A stretch of DNA of 64,000 nt, from NCBI GenBank assembly GCA_008933995.1, contig WARS01000029.1:16863131-16927130 (forward strand). Reading direction: 5' to 3'. The stretch comes from Datnioides undecimradiatus. Taxonomy: Eukaryota > Chordata > Actinopteri > Lobotiformes > Datnioididae. Under the pieces are notes generated by a model, which was given only the letters and a program-made list of their open reading frames with translations, searched no databases and was not told the DNA's origin. The position numbers and the translations under genes were made by a program. How positions within the stretch are numbered: position 1 is the stretch's first letter; each line of letters begins with the position of its first letter. Of this stretch, positions 1-13,110 are shown in pieces.

Positions 1-3000
1 TCACTCTTTGTATCTTTGTGGACAATAGAATCAGAGGTTTAAGGATGTATTGTTTTTCCCGTCTGTCTACACTTGTTTTTCAACGTGTTGTGCTACAGCT
101 ATTTTTTTTCTAACAATTTTACATGGCTGTGTGTGTGCGCGTGAGTGTGCGTGCCTGGGTGTGTGTAGGTTGGGGTCATGGTTTTGGGTTGCTGTGCCAG
201 GAGGGTGGGTTAAATGGGTGCTTGGGTGGGGTTATGGATATAAAGCCTGATAGCACTGGAAATGGTGCTTTAGCTGAGAGAGCAAAAGTTTGCACTAATG
301 TTCAATGTCCTTGTCCTGCTTATGGGAGAAGGGCAGGAGACCTCAGAAAGGCCTGCGAGTTTCCATGAGCACAGAGCAGTGTGGTTAATACTCCATGGTC
401 TCATAAAGAGTCCATCCAACCCCTCCATAGAAATAATCATGTACAGTATATTAAGAAATATACAGACGTCCAACAACAACAAATACCAAAGGAGAAAAAA
501 ATGGCTTGCATTCAAGTCATTGGACATTTTAAGCTAATAATCTGATGTTGGATTAATAGAGGTTTATTGCTGAATCTGAAGGCTCTTGAAAAGAGATTCT
601 GGATGTAACTATAGATGAAAACTACAAGTGGTGTGGTTACAGCAAGTCATATTTGCTCATTTATATTAAGAAATATTCCAAATATATAACATTTAGGCAC
701 TTAGAGAATAGCAAAGTCTCCAAACACATCTGAAACTTTTGAGTTTTTCCCGATCTGATGGCAGAGATTTTCTGTGTGCAGGTGCCAGAGATACTGAACC
801 CAGTTGTGTTTTTTTTTTCAGAGATGGGATTTTATTGACCTATGTCAAATGTTCCAAACAAATGATGAAAACTATTGTTATTGTTGAACACTGTTTATTT
901 TAATCATTGCTGAATTGAATGATTTCAGTTTGCTTTGTGAAAAGGTTGAACTGAATTGTCCTCTAGTTGAAGCTGATTGAGACTTGTGGCCTTGTCTGAA
1001 AAGCACTAAGCTTTTTTTTTTTTTGTTTCTTTCAATGTCATATTTTAAGGTGTGGGGCTGAGGCTCACTTGCACCAGGTGGACAATGCAAACACCAAGGG
1101 AGTGTGCCTTACGTGGACAGGGACTCAAAAAAAAAAAAAAAGAAAATCACAACATTATTTTTTATTTTACCATTTTTTCTTCCCATGTTTTACAACCAAA
1201 TTATACAACTGATTGTCTTTGTAAAATTGACCACTTAGCTGTTTCAGCTTTACTTGATTTAAATTAGAATAACGTCTCTGTACTCGCCACTACTTCAAAG
1301 CTCTATGGATCCACAACTGGCATGTCCCCAGCCTCAGCCCCAGACCAAGGTTACTCTGACACAGGCTATACTGAGACAGTCTCAGAACACTTGAAAGTGT
1401 TTTCTCCAAATTGACCTTGTTATGTTTTCTTCCTATGCTGTTATCAAAGATTTTTGGTGAATATATCTGAGAAGGCCATAAAACAAAGACAACCAACAAC
1501 TATGATAACAATTCTAACTGTAAATAATCAAATGAAGCAGGACAAGGTGACTGTTAATATAGAGATTTGAGAGATTCAAAGGGGGACTGTTTGCTTTGCT
1601 TCGTCATTTTCCTGCACACCTGATTTTTTTGTGTGTTTTCCATCAGGCTCTTGATGCACAGCAAGCTGAGCACAGCATATGCAGTACGGCACAATGCGCA
1701 GCGTGGCTCTGGCACTTACACAGACAGCCCTGGGTCCTTCAGAGAGGCAGGCTGCTGTCTGTTGGCTGCTCTCAGCCAAGTGGGGACAGTTTGCACTTGG
1801 AGTCTTTCACAGTCTCTGGGGATGCAAAGATTGGCAAACAGGGAAAAGGATTAAATACGGGTGGTAGGGGAAGGCTGCGTGTTGTTTTCAGGGATGAGGT
1901 TAGAAAGCCCATGTGACAGACTTATTTGCTGAGCAATGGTTCAGTGCTGGTCCTCAAAGCTAGTAGGAACTGCATGGCCACATTATGATGAGAATTGTAA
2001 TACAAGGAGGTCACCACAGATTTCACAGTGGGGAACTGCAACGGGGAGAATGTTGCTGATCTGTTTTATCTCTATGTAAGTACTACTCAGGTGGAAAATA
2101 CACTGCTATGCATTAGGTTTCAATGTCTGCTAAGTTTATGGTATGTCTAATCACCCTCCAAGTTACTTCCCTGTCTTTGTCTTTCTTGTTCATACCAATA
2201 TTTAACATAATAGTTCCCAGAAAGATAAAGTGGGAACAGTTCCCTCATGGTAAAGTGGCTATGACCAGCCTATTTCTCCACTTAATATTGATCCAGTGAA
2301 TTGTTTGTTGGAAGGAAGGAAGCCACTGGAGATTCAGTCTTATTAGTCAGACTGTAACATTTCTGAAAGGAGATGGCATTGGAAAAGCATGGGGAGGGTG
2401 GATGGGGGGGAGATATGTTCTCTGACTTTCTTCTCCCATCGCTCTCCCTCTCCCTGGACTCAGAGTCTACATCTTTGCTGCCGACTGGCCTTTGATCAAA
2501 GATCACACACCCTCAGCAGGGGGATCGACAGGAGAGAAAGGAGGGAGAGGGCATTGGATGAGGTATGGAGGAAGAGACAGTTTCAGTTTTCAGTCACCTA
2601 ACCCAATTTAGGATACATTCCATAACTTCATACTGTGATTCCCACTTTGGAGTTTTTGGCAGGTGTAAAGGATGTGAGTTAGAGACAGCAGAGGGGAATG
2701 GTCAACATTTTGCAGTTGGCTGTTTCAGTCTGTTTAGCCTCACTAACCCTCAACTTTGTGTCAGACAGACAGTTAAAACGGCCCCCAGCGTACCGCTATC
2801 CAACTGCCTTTTTTCAGCTTCTGCGATTGTAACAAAAGCACTTTGCAAAAGGCCATCCTGAATTATGTGCTTTTATTTTATGGTTATCACTATTGTTATT
2901 ATTTTGTTGTTCCTGTTGATGTTTTTTTTGTTTTCTCAGTGCAAATGATTATTTAAATGCAAAAAACCATTATGGTGAAAACGGAAAAAAAAAAAGAAAA

Positions 3001-5918
3001 AACTTGAATATTTGGTATCTGGATTGAAGGTGGTTGGAGCTACCACTTCATCTGGACATAAATAAACACATCTCTGTTATACTACCACCATACCTGTTAT
3101 ATGCAGCTTATTGCATAGTCACACAAAGGTGGGGGGGGTTACAGGACAGATCTCCCCCTACCTGCTCTCTGCTTACTGTCTCAGATCTTGTTGGGAGAAA
3201 AGTCATTTGATCTCATTTTGGGAGACTCCTTTTCTTGAAAAAGAAACCTGTATAACAGTTGCAAAGCTTTCTGAGAAGGCTAGCTGTGCTGAATGTTAAA
3301 CATGCAGTGTTGTACCCACTGCAGAATCTCTTTGTCTGCAATAACGCCCTGTCTGTGTAGTCAAAGGCTGGATCTGGTATCCATATAGAGCATAAATGAT
3401 TATGAAAGACAGATGAAATGGCCAAATGACCATCATGCACATTTGCAAATCAGTACAGAAAAACAATGTTGGCCTTAACATCTACGGTATGTCAAATCAA
3501 GATTATTGCATTAGAGTGGAAAGAATAATATTGATCAGAATAAAGAGTCAATAAATCCATAGTTCAGTAAATGGTTTAACTTGGGAGCGAAAGAAATAGG
3601 CTACTATTTATAATAGATTGATTTGTAACTGTGATTATTATGATAATGCTTTACAGAAGTTTTTTTTTCTGATGTATATTTAAAATGGCAGAATATGTCC
3701 CACTTTTCAAACCTGGACATTAATTGTAAGTGCACACTGAGTCAAATCGGACAGAAAACTGCTGCTTCACTTTCGTATGTGTGTATGTGTGTGAAAACTT
3801 TCATCCGCGTTGCACAGCTGACCACACCCTGCTCTGCTCATCACAACGCGTGTATCCCAAATGCAGAACACCTGCTGTGACATCACTAATTGAATGGCGT
3901 GCAGCCCAAAAGTGCAGCATCATTGAACATTTTGACCTGAAGGGTGCAGCGGCTGTTTTCTTTTTCTGCTCGATTCAGTGTGGATTTCCTTTTTAAAATA
4001 GCCCCTTTCTCTTCACAAAGGATTTTTTTATTGGTGTAGCAGTCTGTCAGTCCATATCTGTTGGAAGCTGCAGTGGGGGGAATATAGGTGATTTTTGAGA
4101 ATTTGCACTTTTTGGCGATGAAAAGAAATTGTATTGTATATGAGACCACTAAATCCACACAGTCTAAACCATATAATTCCATTTTGTGTCATTTTTTTTG
4201 TTCTGTTCTTTTTTTTAATATATCCAAAAAATGTCTGGCATCTGGTTGTCTGGTTTAAAGAATATAAAATCTTTCTATTAAAAACAATGGTTGCAAAGTT
4301 TTGCGTGGATAATTTTGTCTCTTATTAAAAGTTATCAAGCGTAATTTGTCAGTTTGTCACAGTAATTAAAAGAATAGTGACTTTGATCTCTGTAGCAGTG
4401 TTATCCGTAATTAGGAATTTATGGCAATTAAAATTTATTATGCTACGTTAGTATGTTAGGCTTTAATTTACAGCAGTTATGTATGTCGTCCTAAATGTAT
4501 ATCGGGCTTTCTGTATGGGATACATTCTATTGTTTTTGTCTGTATTGCCTTCCTTATTCACTGGCACAATGCAACCACATGGGACAAGTCAGTTCTCCAC
4601 ATCAACCACAAGATGGCAGTAATACCACTGCTATTATCATTTCAGGATGCAGTGATCCTCACAATGCAGCCACACATCACTGCTGTGTGTGCACGTGTAT
4701 GTGAGTCTGTTGTCTGTCTGTCTCTCTCTCTCTCACATTCATTCTTTTGCTCGCTCACTGACCATCTTTTACTGACCAAGACAGTGCAGATCAAGTTAGT
4801 ATCTACATCCACACAGTTATGCTTACATTCGAATTGAAAATAATGGATTTACATATGTAGTATGTACACAGTGTGTTTAGGCTTGACATACATCAGGAGT
4901 ACTGTAGTTAACTAGTTTGGTGCCAAGGGATATTAGAGGTTAAGGTCTTCTTGTTTGACTATCTATCTGTCGAGGTTTAGCCACCTATACTGTTTTTACA
5001 TCTGATTTGTCCCAGAAGTCCAGCGGCTGACTGCAACCATGGGCTTGTTGTCACCATGTCTTCCTGTTTGTCTCGGTCTGTCTCCCTGAGGCGATCCTGT
5101 GGGGTGACAGGGGTCATAGAACAGCTCATTAACCCCACCCCAACAGCCCACACATTGCTGCAGTCTTCAGGCCCTGGCTACACACACACACAGATTTTAT
5201 AATGCTCCACTAATAGCAGCTAAGTCGACTTAAGCCCACTCTGCAAGCAGTATGTTTCAGGGATGCACTATGAGACGTATATGTGTCTTGCACGTTGTAT
5301 GTACTGCATCTGACCGTGTCTCTACTAGTCGTCATAAATGTAGTGTGCTTACATTTTCTCAATTTATATAACAAATTGCATTACTTGGACTTTTCTTGAA
5401 CTGAAACCCATTTTAAAACTTTATAATAATACAAATCCACACTGAGTAATAAATTAGAGTATGACATGTTTCATTCAGTCATGTTGAACCTGTTGGCCAG
5501 ATGTCTCAGGGCTCCAAGTCATTAATTGTTATGTTTGTAAGGTATCTAAAAACACAGTGGGATATGGTGTTATTTTCCATGTTCAGACATCATTGTTGCA
5601 GTCAAAACATATTGGATAAGAGGAACAGCAGTACTTTGGGGGCTAGGAGATGCCTGGGAGCTGTTGTCTGGCGTCATATTATTCCCTTACTCTGTGCACG
5701 TGAATGCACACAAATCTGTGCAAGCACGCACGTGCCTGCAACTGTTTCTGTTGACATGTTTGTCTATATGCTTATGCGCAAAGGTGCGGTTTTATAATCC
5801 TACTTGCTTGTGTACATGTGCATAAACACCATCGTCATTAAGGCTCACAGTAAATGAGCCACTTACTGCCCTCACACTAAACACTTGGAGACAGGCTGTA
5901 ATGTAAAGGAAAACAGCA

Positions 5919-5949
<31 letters not shown>

Positions 5950-6400
5950 CCTCATTTTCACCAGTACACACCTTTCTCCAGGGATATAAAATGCCCCTGC
6001 CTCTGCACACTGTGGGACATGAGTTTCATCCAAACTAGCTGCCGTCCTCAATAAAACCCACGTGAGCAATCTCTGCAGTATAGATTTCCAGTTTCTCTTA
6101 GGGTATATTTTGTTCAGATCAGGTGTTTAAACTGCTCAATATGACAATAATTAGGCAAAGCTGAAGACATGTGTTCTTTCTTATGTTGATAAGGGACATT
6201 GACCTTTAACCTGTGCACCCCTGTAGTCACCCCACTACCAAAATCCACTCTACCCATATGCCGCCAGCCAATAACACCCCCTCTCCTCTCCTCTTCTTGC
6301 TCTGTCCAGCTCCCATCAGGAAGGATAGAGGGGGGATTGGACAGGCTTGGAGCCTTGCCTCTGGCCATCTCTCCTCCTCCCCGGAGAACAGAGGACTGAG
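1..6400. other. Upstream non-coding DNA, no gene seen
   Basis: No open frame here shows recognisable protein similarity or a plausible exon chain. The short frames are either low-complexity (GT/CA and CT tracts) or arbitrary. The stretch is AT-rich with scattered homopolymers and short microsatellites, for example an AC tract at about 5919-5946. In human the gene divergent from TCF3 is ONECUT3, so this DNA may belong to a tcf3-onecut3 intergenic interval, but that is inference and no onecut exon is visible. Confidence 0.6.
5919..5946. repeat. (AC)n microsatellite
   Basis: Uninterrupted AC dinucleotide tract of about 14 units, seen directly. It explains the Val-Cys repeat frames on the opposite strand, which are not genes. 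Confidence 0.95.
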
Positions 6401-6410
6401 GTGCCTTTAA

Positions 6411-6545
6411 ACCACTGCGGCAAAAACCCTACCAAAACCCTGCAGTCATTAATATGCAAAAATGCAAATGAGTAGGTAATTAAGAGCTGGAGCTCTCTGG
6501 AGGCTCTTTGATTGCTAATGAATTCTAATCTGCAAAGAAAGGGGG
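6411..6545. promoter_or_regulatory. Candidate enhancer block A (POU/homeodomain motif cluster)
   Basis: A dense cluster of short motifs is visible: CATTAATATGCA at 6447-6458, the octamer ATGCAAAT at 6462-6469, TAATTA at 6477-6482, then GCTAATGAATTC. The block is flanked by ordinary purine-rich DNA. Such composition is typical of conserved vertebrate enhancers bound by POU and homeodomain factors. Conservation itself cannot be seen from one sequence. The CATTAATATGCA core recurs in two other non-coding blocks near 9200 and 22581. Confidence 0.4.
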
Positions 6546-9130
6546 GAGGGGAGGAGAAAAAGAGATGAAAGAAATAGAGAAAACAACGAAAGAGAGAAGC
6601 CTCAACCCAAAAATGTGTCATATCCATAAGTTTTCAGATTGGATTTGTTTTTACCTGGAAGCTTTAAGGTGAATTATGGCTTAGTTATTTGTGACAGTTT
6701 CTTGATGATATGTATATAGACTGGGAGTGTTTTGGGGAATATAAATGTTAAATGAGCAGCCTTCAGAACACGTTTATATCAAATTATGATGGATTTGTTG
6801 TTATTTCTTTCTCAGTAAACAGCCATGAAAATCAGAAGACATGTACTCCAAAGCAGATTATATTAATGACATGAGTATCAATAGGCAGAAATCTGTTTGT
6901 AATGGACACAGTGCAGTCATTGTGTGGCTATAGCTAATTAGAGGAGAACATGACAGGCGAGAAGACACTTCTGACCAGCAGCTACCAAAGAAAATAGAAG
7001 GTCAGATATCTCAACAGTGTGTTCTTTGCTGCAATAGCAGCTGTGAGCTGAAGTAAAGGAGATGTCATTTCATCACTTTTGTGAGCCATAACACATCCCC
7101 ACTTCCACTCTAACTCATTCACTATGTCACTCACACACACACGCACGCACACAGAGACACACACACTGCTGTTATTGTTGTTGCAGTGCTCCCACGACAC
7201 CGGCAATCTCTGCTTCCCTCCCCCACACAGGCTCACATCTATCTCCCTTTCACTCCCTCTCTTCCCCCTCCTGTCCTGGGCAGCCCTGACATGCCTACTT
7301 CAATTGATTTAGAGTCAATTCAGCTTCTGATCTGATTGTTATCATGTGACTTTTCGCACACCGCCCCCACAATTGAGACTACTGTATTATTTTCAGATTG
7401 GGGTAGAGATTTTTTTGGCTCAGGTGGGAATACTCCTTCTGTCCTTTGCACTCTCTCTTCTTCTTTGTTTCTCTATATTTCCACCTTCCCAGTCTTCACT
7501 TATCAAAAACAAAAAATCTTAGATTCTACCACCACCACGGTCTCTGTCTATCTGCTGTTCGTCAGCTGTTCATACTGGTGGTGGGGCTCTCAATTGCCCA
7601 GCTTCGTAAACAGGAAGCTGGCTGCTCTTCTTCGCCATACCTGAAGCATGGGTGGCAGAACTGTGGCACCCAACATAAACTGCACTATAATGGGAATCCA
7701 AGATGGCAGGGAGGGGTCCCATATAATCACCACGAAGAACAGAGGAAGGCGTCATCCGAGAAAGTCACTGTCAAGTGAGAGCAGACAGAAGTCAAAAGGC
7801 TTGTTCTAGTTTTTCCCTTTAGTAAATAGACAGTTGATTTGCTTTGTGTTTGTCTGTCTGCACTAGATCTAGAACTGTAGTGTTTGGGAGGATTAATGTC
7901 ATGGACAATCCCTCAAACTCATTTTCTTTCTCACTGTGGAGCTCTGTGGGAATTACAGTTTCAGGATAAGGGAGAGAGGCATTGCATTCTCTACTGGCGA
8001 TGGTCCCATTTGTGATGAAGTGAAATCTGGGTTCATCGTGTCCCTTTGAGTTCGGCTGTGCTTGTTTGAAGTCAAGACGCTCTGCTGTCCTCACTTGTTC
8101 CAAAACAATTGCTCTGTTCCTCAAAAATGTTTTCCAGCTATTGCTGAAAGGGGAGAGCATAGCCTTGTGGATTATTGCCCTTTTTAAATCACTTGCTCTG
8201 CTCTACCCACATTTTATTGTTGTTTAACATGTTGGAAGTCGCTGCGAGTTTGGGTGTTTTCTGCCAGGCGAGCTGTAATAGGGGGAAGAAGCTTGACGGG
8301 AGTCAGTTTATCATGAGCACAGAGAGCACAACAGATAGATTCCCCCTGTCTCCTCCCCTTCAGCACAGATAGACTCAGAGCATGGGCACTCAGCCAACAC
8401 TATCAATCTATCCGCTCCTACCCCCAGCCTCTAACTCTTATTGGAGGACAGCTTCCAAAGGGGCAAGGAAGCATGAATCATAGCCCGGCTATGAGAAGCT
8501 GTTATGCCTCTAAATACACGTGTTGTGGCTCAAAATCACTCCGTTCCTTCGCCATTAATGACAGCCTCGCAAGTGATCGTCACAATGCTGTAACAAAGTT
8601 GTAGCATTTAGGAGGAGCTGAGGCTGTTAGGGGAGAGGGATTGTTGGTCTTGGCCTAGTTTTCTTGTCTGATCAGAAACCTGTGCACCTCTGCCCTTCCC
8701 CCACCCAAACCTAAGCCTCTACTATTACAGGCTGTGAGGGGCTCAGTATGGAACGAGGTGAGCAGCTTGCCTCACCGCCGAGCTCTGTGTGCGTTATGTG
8801 TGCTGCCTATACTCTGTGTTTACAGGCTTATCGTTGTGTGTGATATAACCTGGTGATGTGGTTTGGCTTGCATGACTGGCTTCCTATGAGCAGAGCAGGA
8901 TGGCAATGAGGGCTAAAGGTGTCTAACATGTGAGAGCATTGAGGCAGGTAGCTAGCGCTAAACCCAGCTAGAGTGGTAACAAAACATTGTGTTTTGATTG
9001 GAGATTAAAGCAACAACAATCAAAGGTGACACATGTAAGGTGTCTATATGATGTAGGATTGCCCTCTGTATTTATCCTCTACAAACCATTATTGATTAAA
9101 AAACCCCAAAGAGGATTAAGTAACTAGTAC
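6546..9130. other. Non-coding DNA upstream of tcf3
   Basis: No supported gene. Short CA/GT tracts occur near 7130-7165. A block around 8480-8600, with CCATTAATGACAG and little repeat content, has the look of a conserved non-coding element, but nothing specific can be assigned. Confidence 0.5.
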
Positions 9131-9300
9131 ACATTATTACACGGTTATTTCCTGCGTGAATTTATGTAATTCAGAATATGCATTCATAGATAGATATGTC
9201 ATTAATATGCACAAATATATGACCAATTAGCACCAATGTGCCAAACATATGCTAATTTTCCATGTGCCTCTGTTGTTAATTACAGATATGAAGCTGGGAA
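9131..9300. promoter_or_regulatory. Candidate enhancer block B (homeodomain/POU motif cluster)
   Basis: Contains CATTAATATGCACAA starting at 9200, followed by CCAATTAG, ATATGCTAATTTTC and TTAATTACAG within about 90 bases. The first motif matches the 12-base core found at 6447 and 22581. Motif density and lack of repeats suggest a regulatory element of tcf3 or of the gene on the other side. Function and conservation are inference. Confidence 0.4.
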
Positions 9301-12130
9301 TGGCTCGAAGGAATCAACAAGGGCATGTGTGACAGCATCCCTCCCCATTCTGCCTTTAACTGTCCATTGTACTGTGAATGTATTTTGAGATTATAGATGA
9401 CAGATGACATGTTTTGTTTTTGAGGTTTTTGTTTGGTCCCACCTGTATAATAATGCTGTAAGCGTTTAGGTTAGCACATGGTACATTACCCATAGTTACT
9501 GTGCGGGTGGTGAAACATCATTTTAGCATAAAGAATTAAGCTTTTAGAGGTCCGCGTGTGCAATTTTTATGTCTGTGTTGATTTGCAAAACATGTAAAAT
9601 AGTAAATAACAGCATTACACTGTCCACATATTAGAGACTGCGCTGTAGCTGAGTGTAAAATTGCATTGCTGGATGTTAAGAATAACATATTAAAGCTGCC
9701 ATTGCCCTCAGCGCCAGTGAAAATGTGGTGCCACCTTAATTCACCAGTAAAAATGATGGCGATACAATCTGAGAGAGGATAGTGCTTTAAAACACATTTC
9801 TTCTGTCTTTGGCTTTCTGTTATACAACCAATTCCTGTTTAACCTTGTGTCACCATTAGATGCACTGTGTGTTCATTAAGGTGAAGATCTTTACTATGTG
9901 TTTTTATATTCTTTTTCTACCACCCCCTCCCGCTCTTCAGCCTGGCTGCCCTTGTACATGCTCTCCATGTCAGACCCAGCTGTTACTACAAACTACTTGG
10001 AGGGCTTACAAGCCTCATTGCTAATACTGACAACAGCACTATTCTTACTCAAGGCCTAACGTCTACTGGAAAAAGCGAGAATATGAGAGATTTTCTCTGC
10101 CGCCACTAGAAATTCATTTCCCCAAACAGATGTTTCCATCTGTTCAAATCTAATCTTTTGATTAATACATTCCTCAATGAAAGGATTCCAAATAGGTTTT
10201 AGATAAATAACTCAAGATGCCCTTTCTTTGATAGCTGTGATTATGTTCTGATGCCACGGCTGTCTTTTCTTTTTTTTTTTTTGTGAATGTGTGTGAGTAC
10301 CTGTGCGTGTAATTCTGCGTAGGTGCGTGTGTGACCAAATGTGAACGTGTGCATGGTATGTTTGTGAAGGTATTTATGGCCCATATGTGCATTTGTTCCA
10401 AGCTGTAACCCCATTACATTCCTAAGACGGTCCATGAGACTAATTAATGTTCTGTGCCGAGGCTTTTCCTTTACCCAGGAGACACCCAATGGATTATTTA
10501 CCTATATGTCCTATTGACAGCAAATCCCTCTTCCAATTGGTAACCTCTGTGCAAATAGACAGTTTGAGGCATTAGGGTGCATAAAAACACTAGGTGGCTA
10601 TGTAGAATTAGCATTTGCCATGTCTTAATTTTGTTACACAGCTCAACTCCAAGACATGTGCATCCTGAGCACATAGTGACTCAAAATATACTTGAGTCAC
10701 TGGTCAGTGGTTGATAGTGATACCAGCGTGCTTAAATGTTGACAAAATCCTTCTTGTGTCTAAAGGTGTCTGTGGTTTTCTGTATTTGTAAGATGTTACA
10801 CAGATAGAATCAATGCCTACATAACATGGTAGTTTTGGGAGTTGAAGGCCGGAAACAAAGAGGGGTGATCCTAACTTCCCTGTTCTGTGACGAGGTTTGC
10901 CCTCAGGTTAAAAACAACAGCTGTTCGACACCTATATACACATAGACTCCAAGTCTGGTCATTGTATGTCTTTTTTTTCGTATCAGGGATCTGTGCACAA
11001 TGAATAAAGGCAGGAAACACATTAGGTACATATCAGGGTCATATAATCTTATTCCATTGCAAGTCGTTAGTCATTGTCATTAGAGGCTAAACTCCAGTTC
11101 AGGTCAAATATCCCTCTAAGGTGTTTGTTATGCTGCAAAAAGCAGCATTTTAACATTGCACATTTTTACATTTTTACGTTGATCATCCGGTGTGCCCTCC
11201 CTGTTTGAACTGTTTTCGCTGAACTAACCCCCCCCCCCTTTACTCTGTGATCCTATACTCTGTGCTCTCCCTCCTCTCCACTCAGCTCTGGAGCAGGCAG
11301 TTACTAGGGGTGTGTTGGTCTTATGTTTATCAGACCAGTCACAAAAAGACTGACTACATAAAAATTTGAACAATTATATGTCAACCACTCTATTAATTGA
11401 TTGACAAAAATAAATTAGCAACTATTATGATAACCTATTAACTGTTTCAATCAGTTTTCAAACGAAATGAAATGTACAACATTTGCTGATTCCAGCTTCT
11501 AAATTGTGAGAATATGATGCTTTTCTTTGTCATGTGTGACAGTAAACTGAATATATTTGTGTTAGGACTGCTATAAATAGGTCACAGCAATTTGAATACA
11601 TCTACATCCCCTTGAGCTCTGGAGACTCTTTGCTACTTTCAACATTTTGCAGACAAAACAAATAATCAGTTAATTATGGACGTAAAGAGCAGATTAATAA
11701 ACAATGTAAAAAATTGTTAGCTCCAGTATTATTGAATGTTTCCTGAGTACAGTTGATGTTAGTATTTAAGTAGGATATGGTCAGCTGAACAAAATATTAT
11801 TTGGAAATAATGTTTGGAAACACATTAACTTCAACATCAATAATGTAGGGTAGGCTACATGTAAATGCAGTAAGTGTTGTAAATTAAAAATAGTAAAATA
11901 CCTATCATAGTTGCACTTCACGGTAACCCCTAAATCAGAAAATCTACTAAAATAAAAGTTATTCATATGCAGTATATTGGTATAGAGAATAAAACAGTAG
12001 TAAGTTCTAGCAATTAAAATTGTTTTATTTGGAGCATTGTTTAGACGTTAAGACAACATTTTGCAGTAACAACGGAACTATTCTATTATTGTTGATATTT
12101 TAATTATTACTGTTATTATTTTATGGCTTA
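9301..12130. other. Non-coding DNA upstream of tcf3
   Basis: No supported gene. At 10080-10200 two E-box cores, CAGATG and CATCTG, sit about ten bases apart in an otherwise repeat-free stretch. A short poly-C run lies near 11230. The rest is AT-rich without recognisable structure. Confidence 0.5.
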
Positions 12131-12279
12131 GAGATTCCATTAATGTTGAAAAGAAAACAAAATGAGCCAGAAAAGAGACAGCAGAGGACACGCCAACCAA
12201 AGTAATAAAATGATGTCAGCGGGCATGTTGGAGCCCCCCTCAGCCAGCCTCCCTAAGCACACAGGGAAAGTGAGCGTCA

Positions 12280-13110
12280 ACAAGAAGGCGGCAACAACTT
12301 GGACTTCCAGCCGTTCTCTGGCTGCTGTTGCTGCCAATCAAGCGTACACGCTTTCCCATTGGCTGAGCTCTTTCGCATTTATCGTGCCATCTCGTCAAGC
12401 TGCTGCTGTGTAATCGCAGGTAACTTTCTTACGATAGCCTTCCGCTGGACGACCTAGTGCTCAAAACGCTCCCGCTATTTGAGGCTTGCAGATACAGTAC
12501 ATAAGACCAAGCTCCGTGATTAGACGTTTCCATCACTTCGATCACCAGAAGACATTAATTTCGTATTTTTTTCGCTGTAAAAACACCCCGTCTCTCAAAG
12601 GCGTTTGAAATCGGACACCGCTGGCATTGAGGCCCTCACTTTTGTGCGGAGGGATACGGTGTTGCGTCTGACAATGTGGACGGAGGTGGTGAAGATGTCT
12701 ACGAGAAGAATGAAATCATCTCAGTTGTAACAACAAAAAAGGAAGACGTGAGATTAGTTACTATAATAGATTTGTTTGCACACAGACTTGTTACATTGAA
12801 GCAAACACGTGGGCGCAGTGTGAAAAACAGGCTTACCGGGACAAAAGGAAGACATCTACGGTGCTCCAATGCGTTTCATGCACTGAGGTCGAAATTCTCT
12901 TGAAGTTTTATGTTTTTCCCCTTGCGAGTCTCCGCTTTTCTTTTTACTGTTGGATATCAGACACTTGGAGAGGAGAGGTAAAAACGCCTTCTTACACTTC
13001 ACGTTTTGGGGGAAGTTGCATGATTTCGACGGGGTTTCACTGACACCTATTTTGACGCCTGCAATTTTGGAAAAGTTTTCGGGAATGTGTGGTTAAAGCA
13101 GGGGGGGATG
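12280..13110 (+). promoter_or_regulatory. tcf3: tcf3 promoter and probable non-coding first exon
   Basis: This is the most CpG-containing block upstream of the first coding tcf3 exon. Two CCAAT boxes in opposite orientation lie 24 bases apart, CCAAT at 12334-12338 and ATTGG at 12358-12362, a common NF-Y arrangement in TATA-less promoters. Two splice-donor candidates follow: GAG|GTAAAA at 12978 and GAT|GTAAGT at 13110. Mammalian TCF3 also begins with a non-coding exon spliced to the exon carrying the start codon. The transcription start and exact exon end are not determined by sequence alone. Confidence 0.5.

Noticed and set aside
12162-12413. 83-codon open frame over the tcf3 promoter
   Set aside because: No similarity to E-proteins or other families, and it spans the paired CCAAT boxes; more likely promoter DNA.
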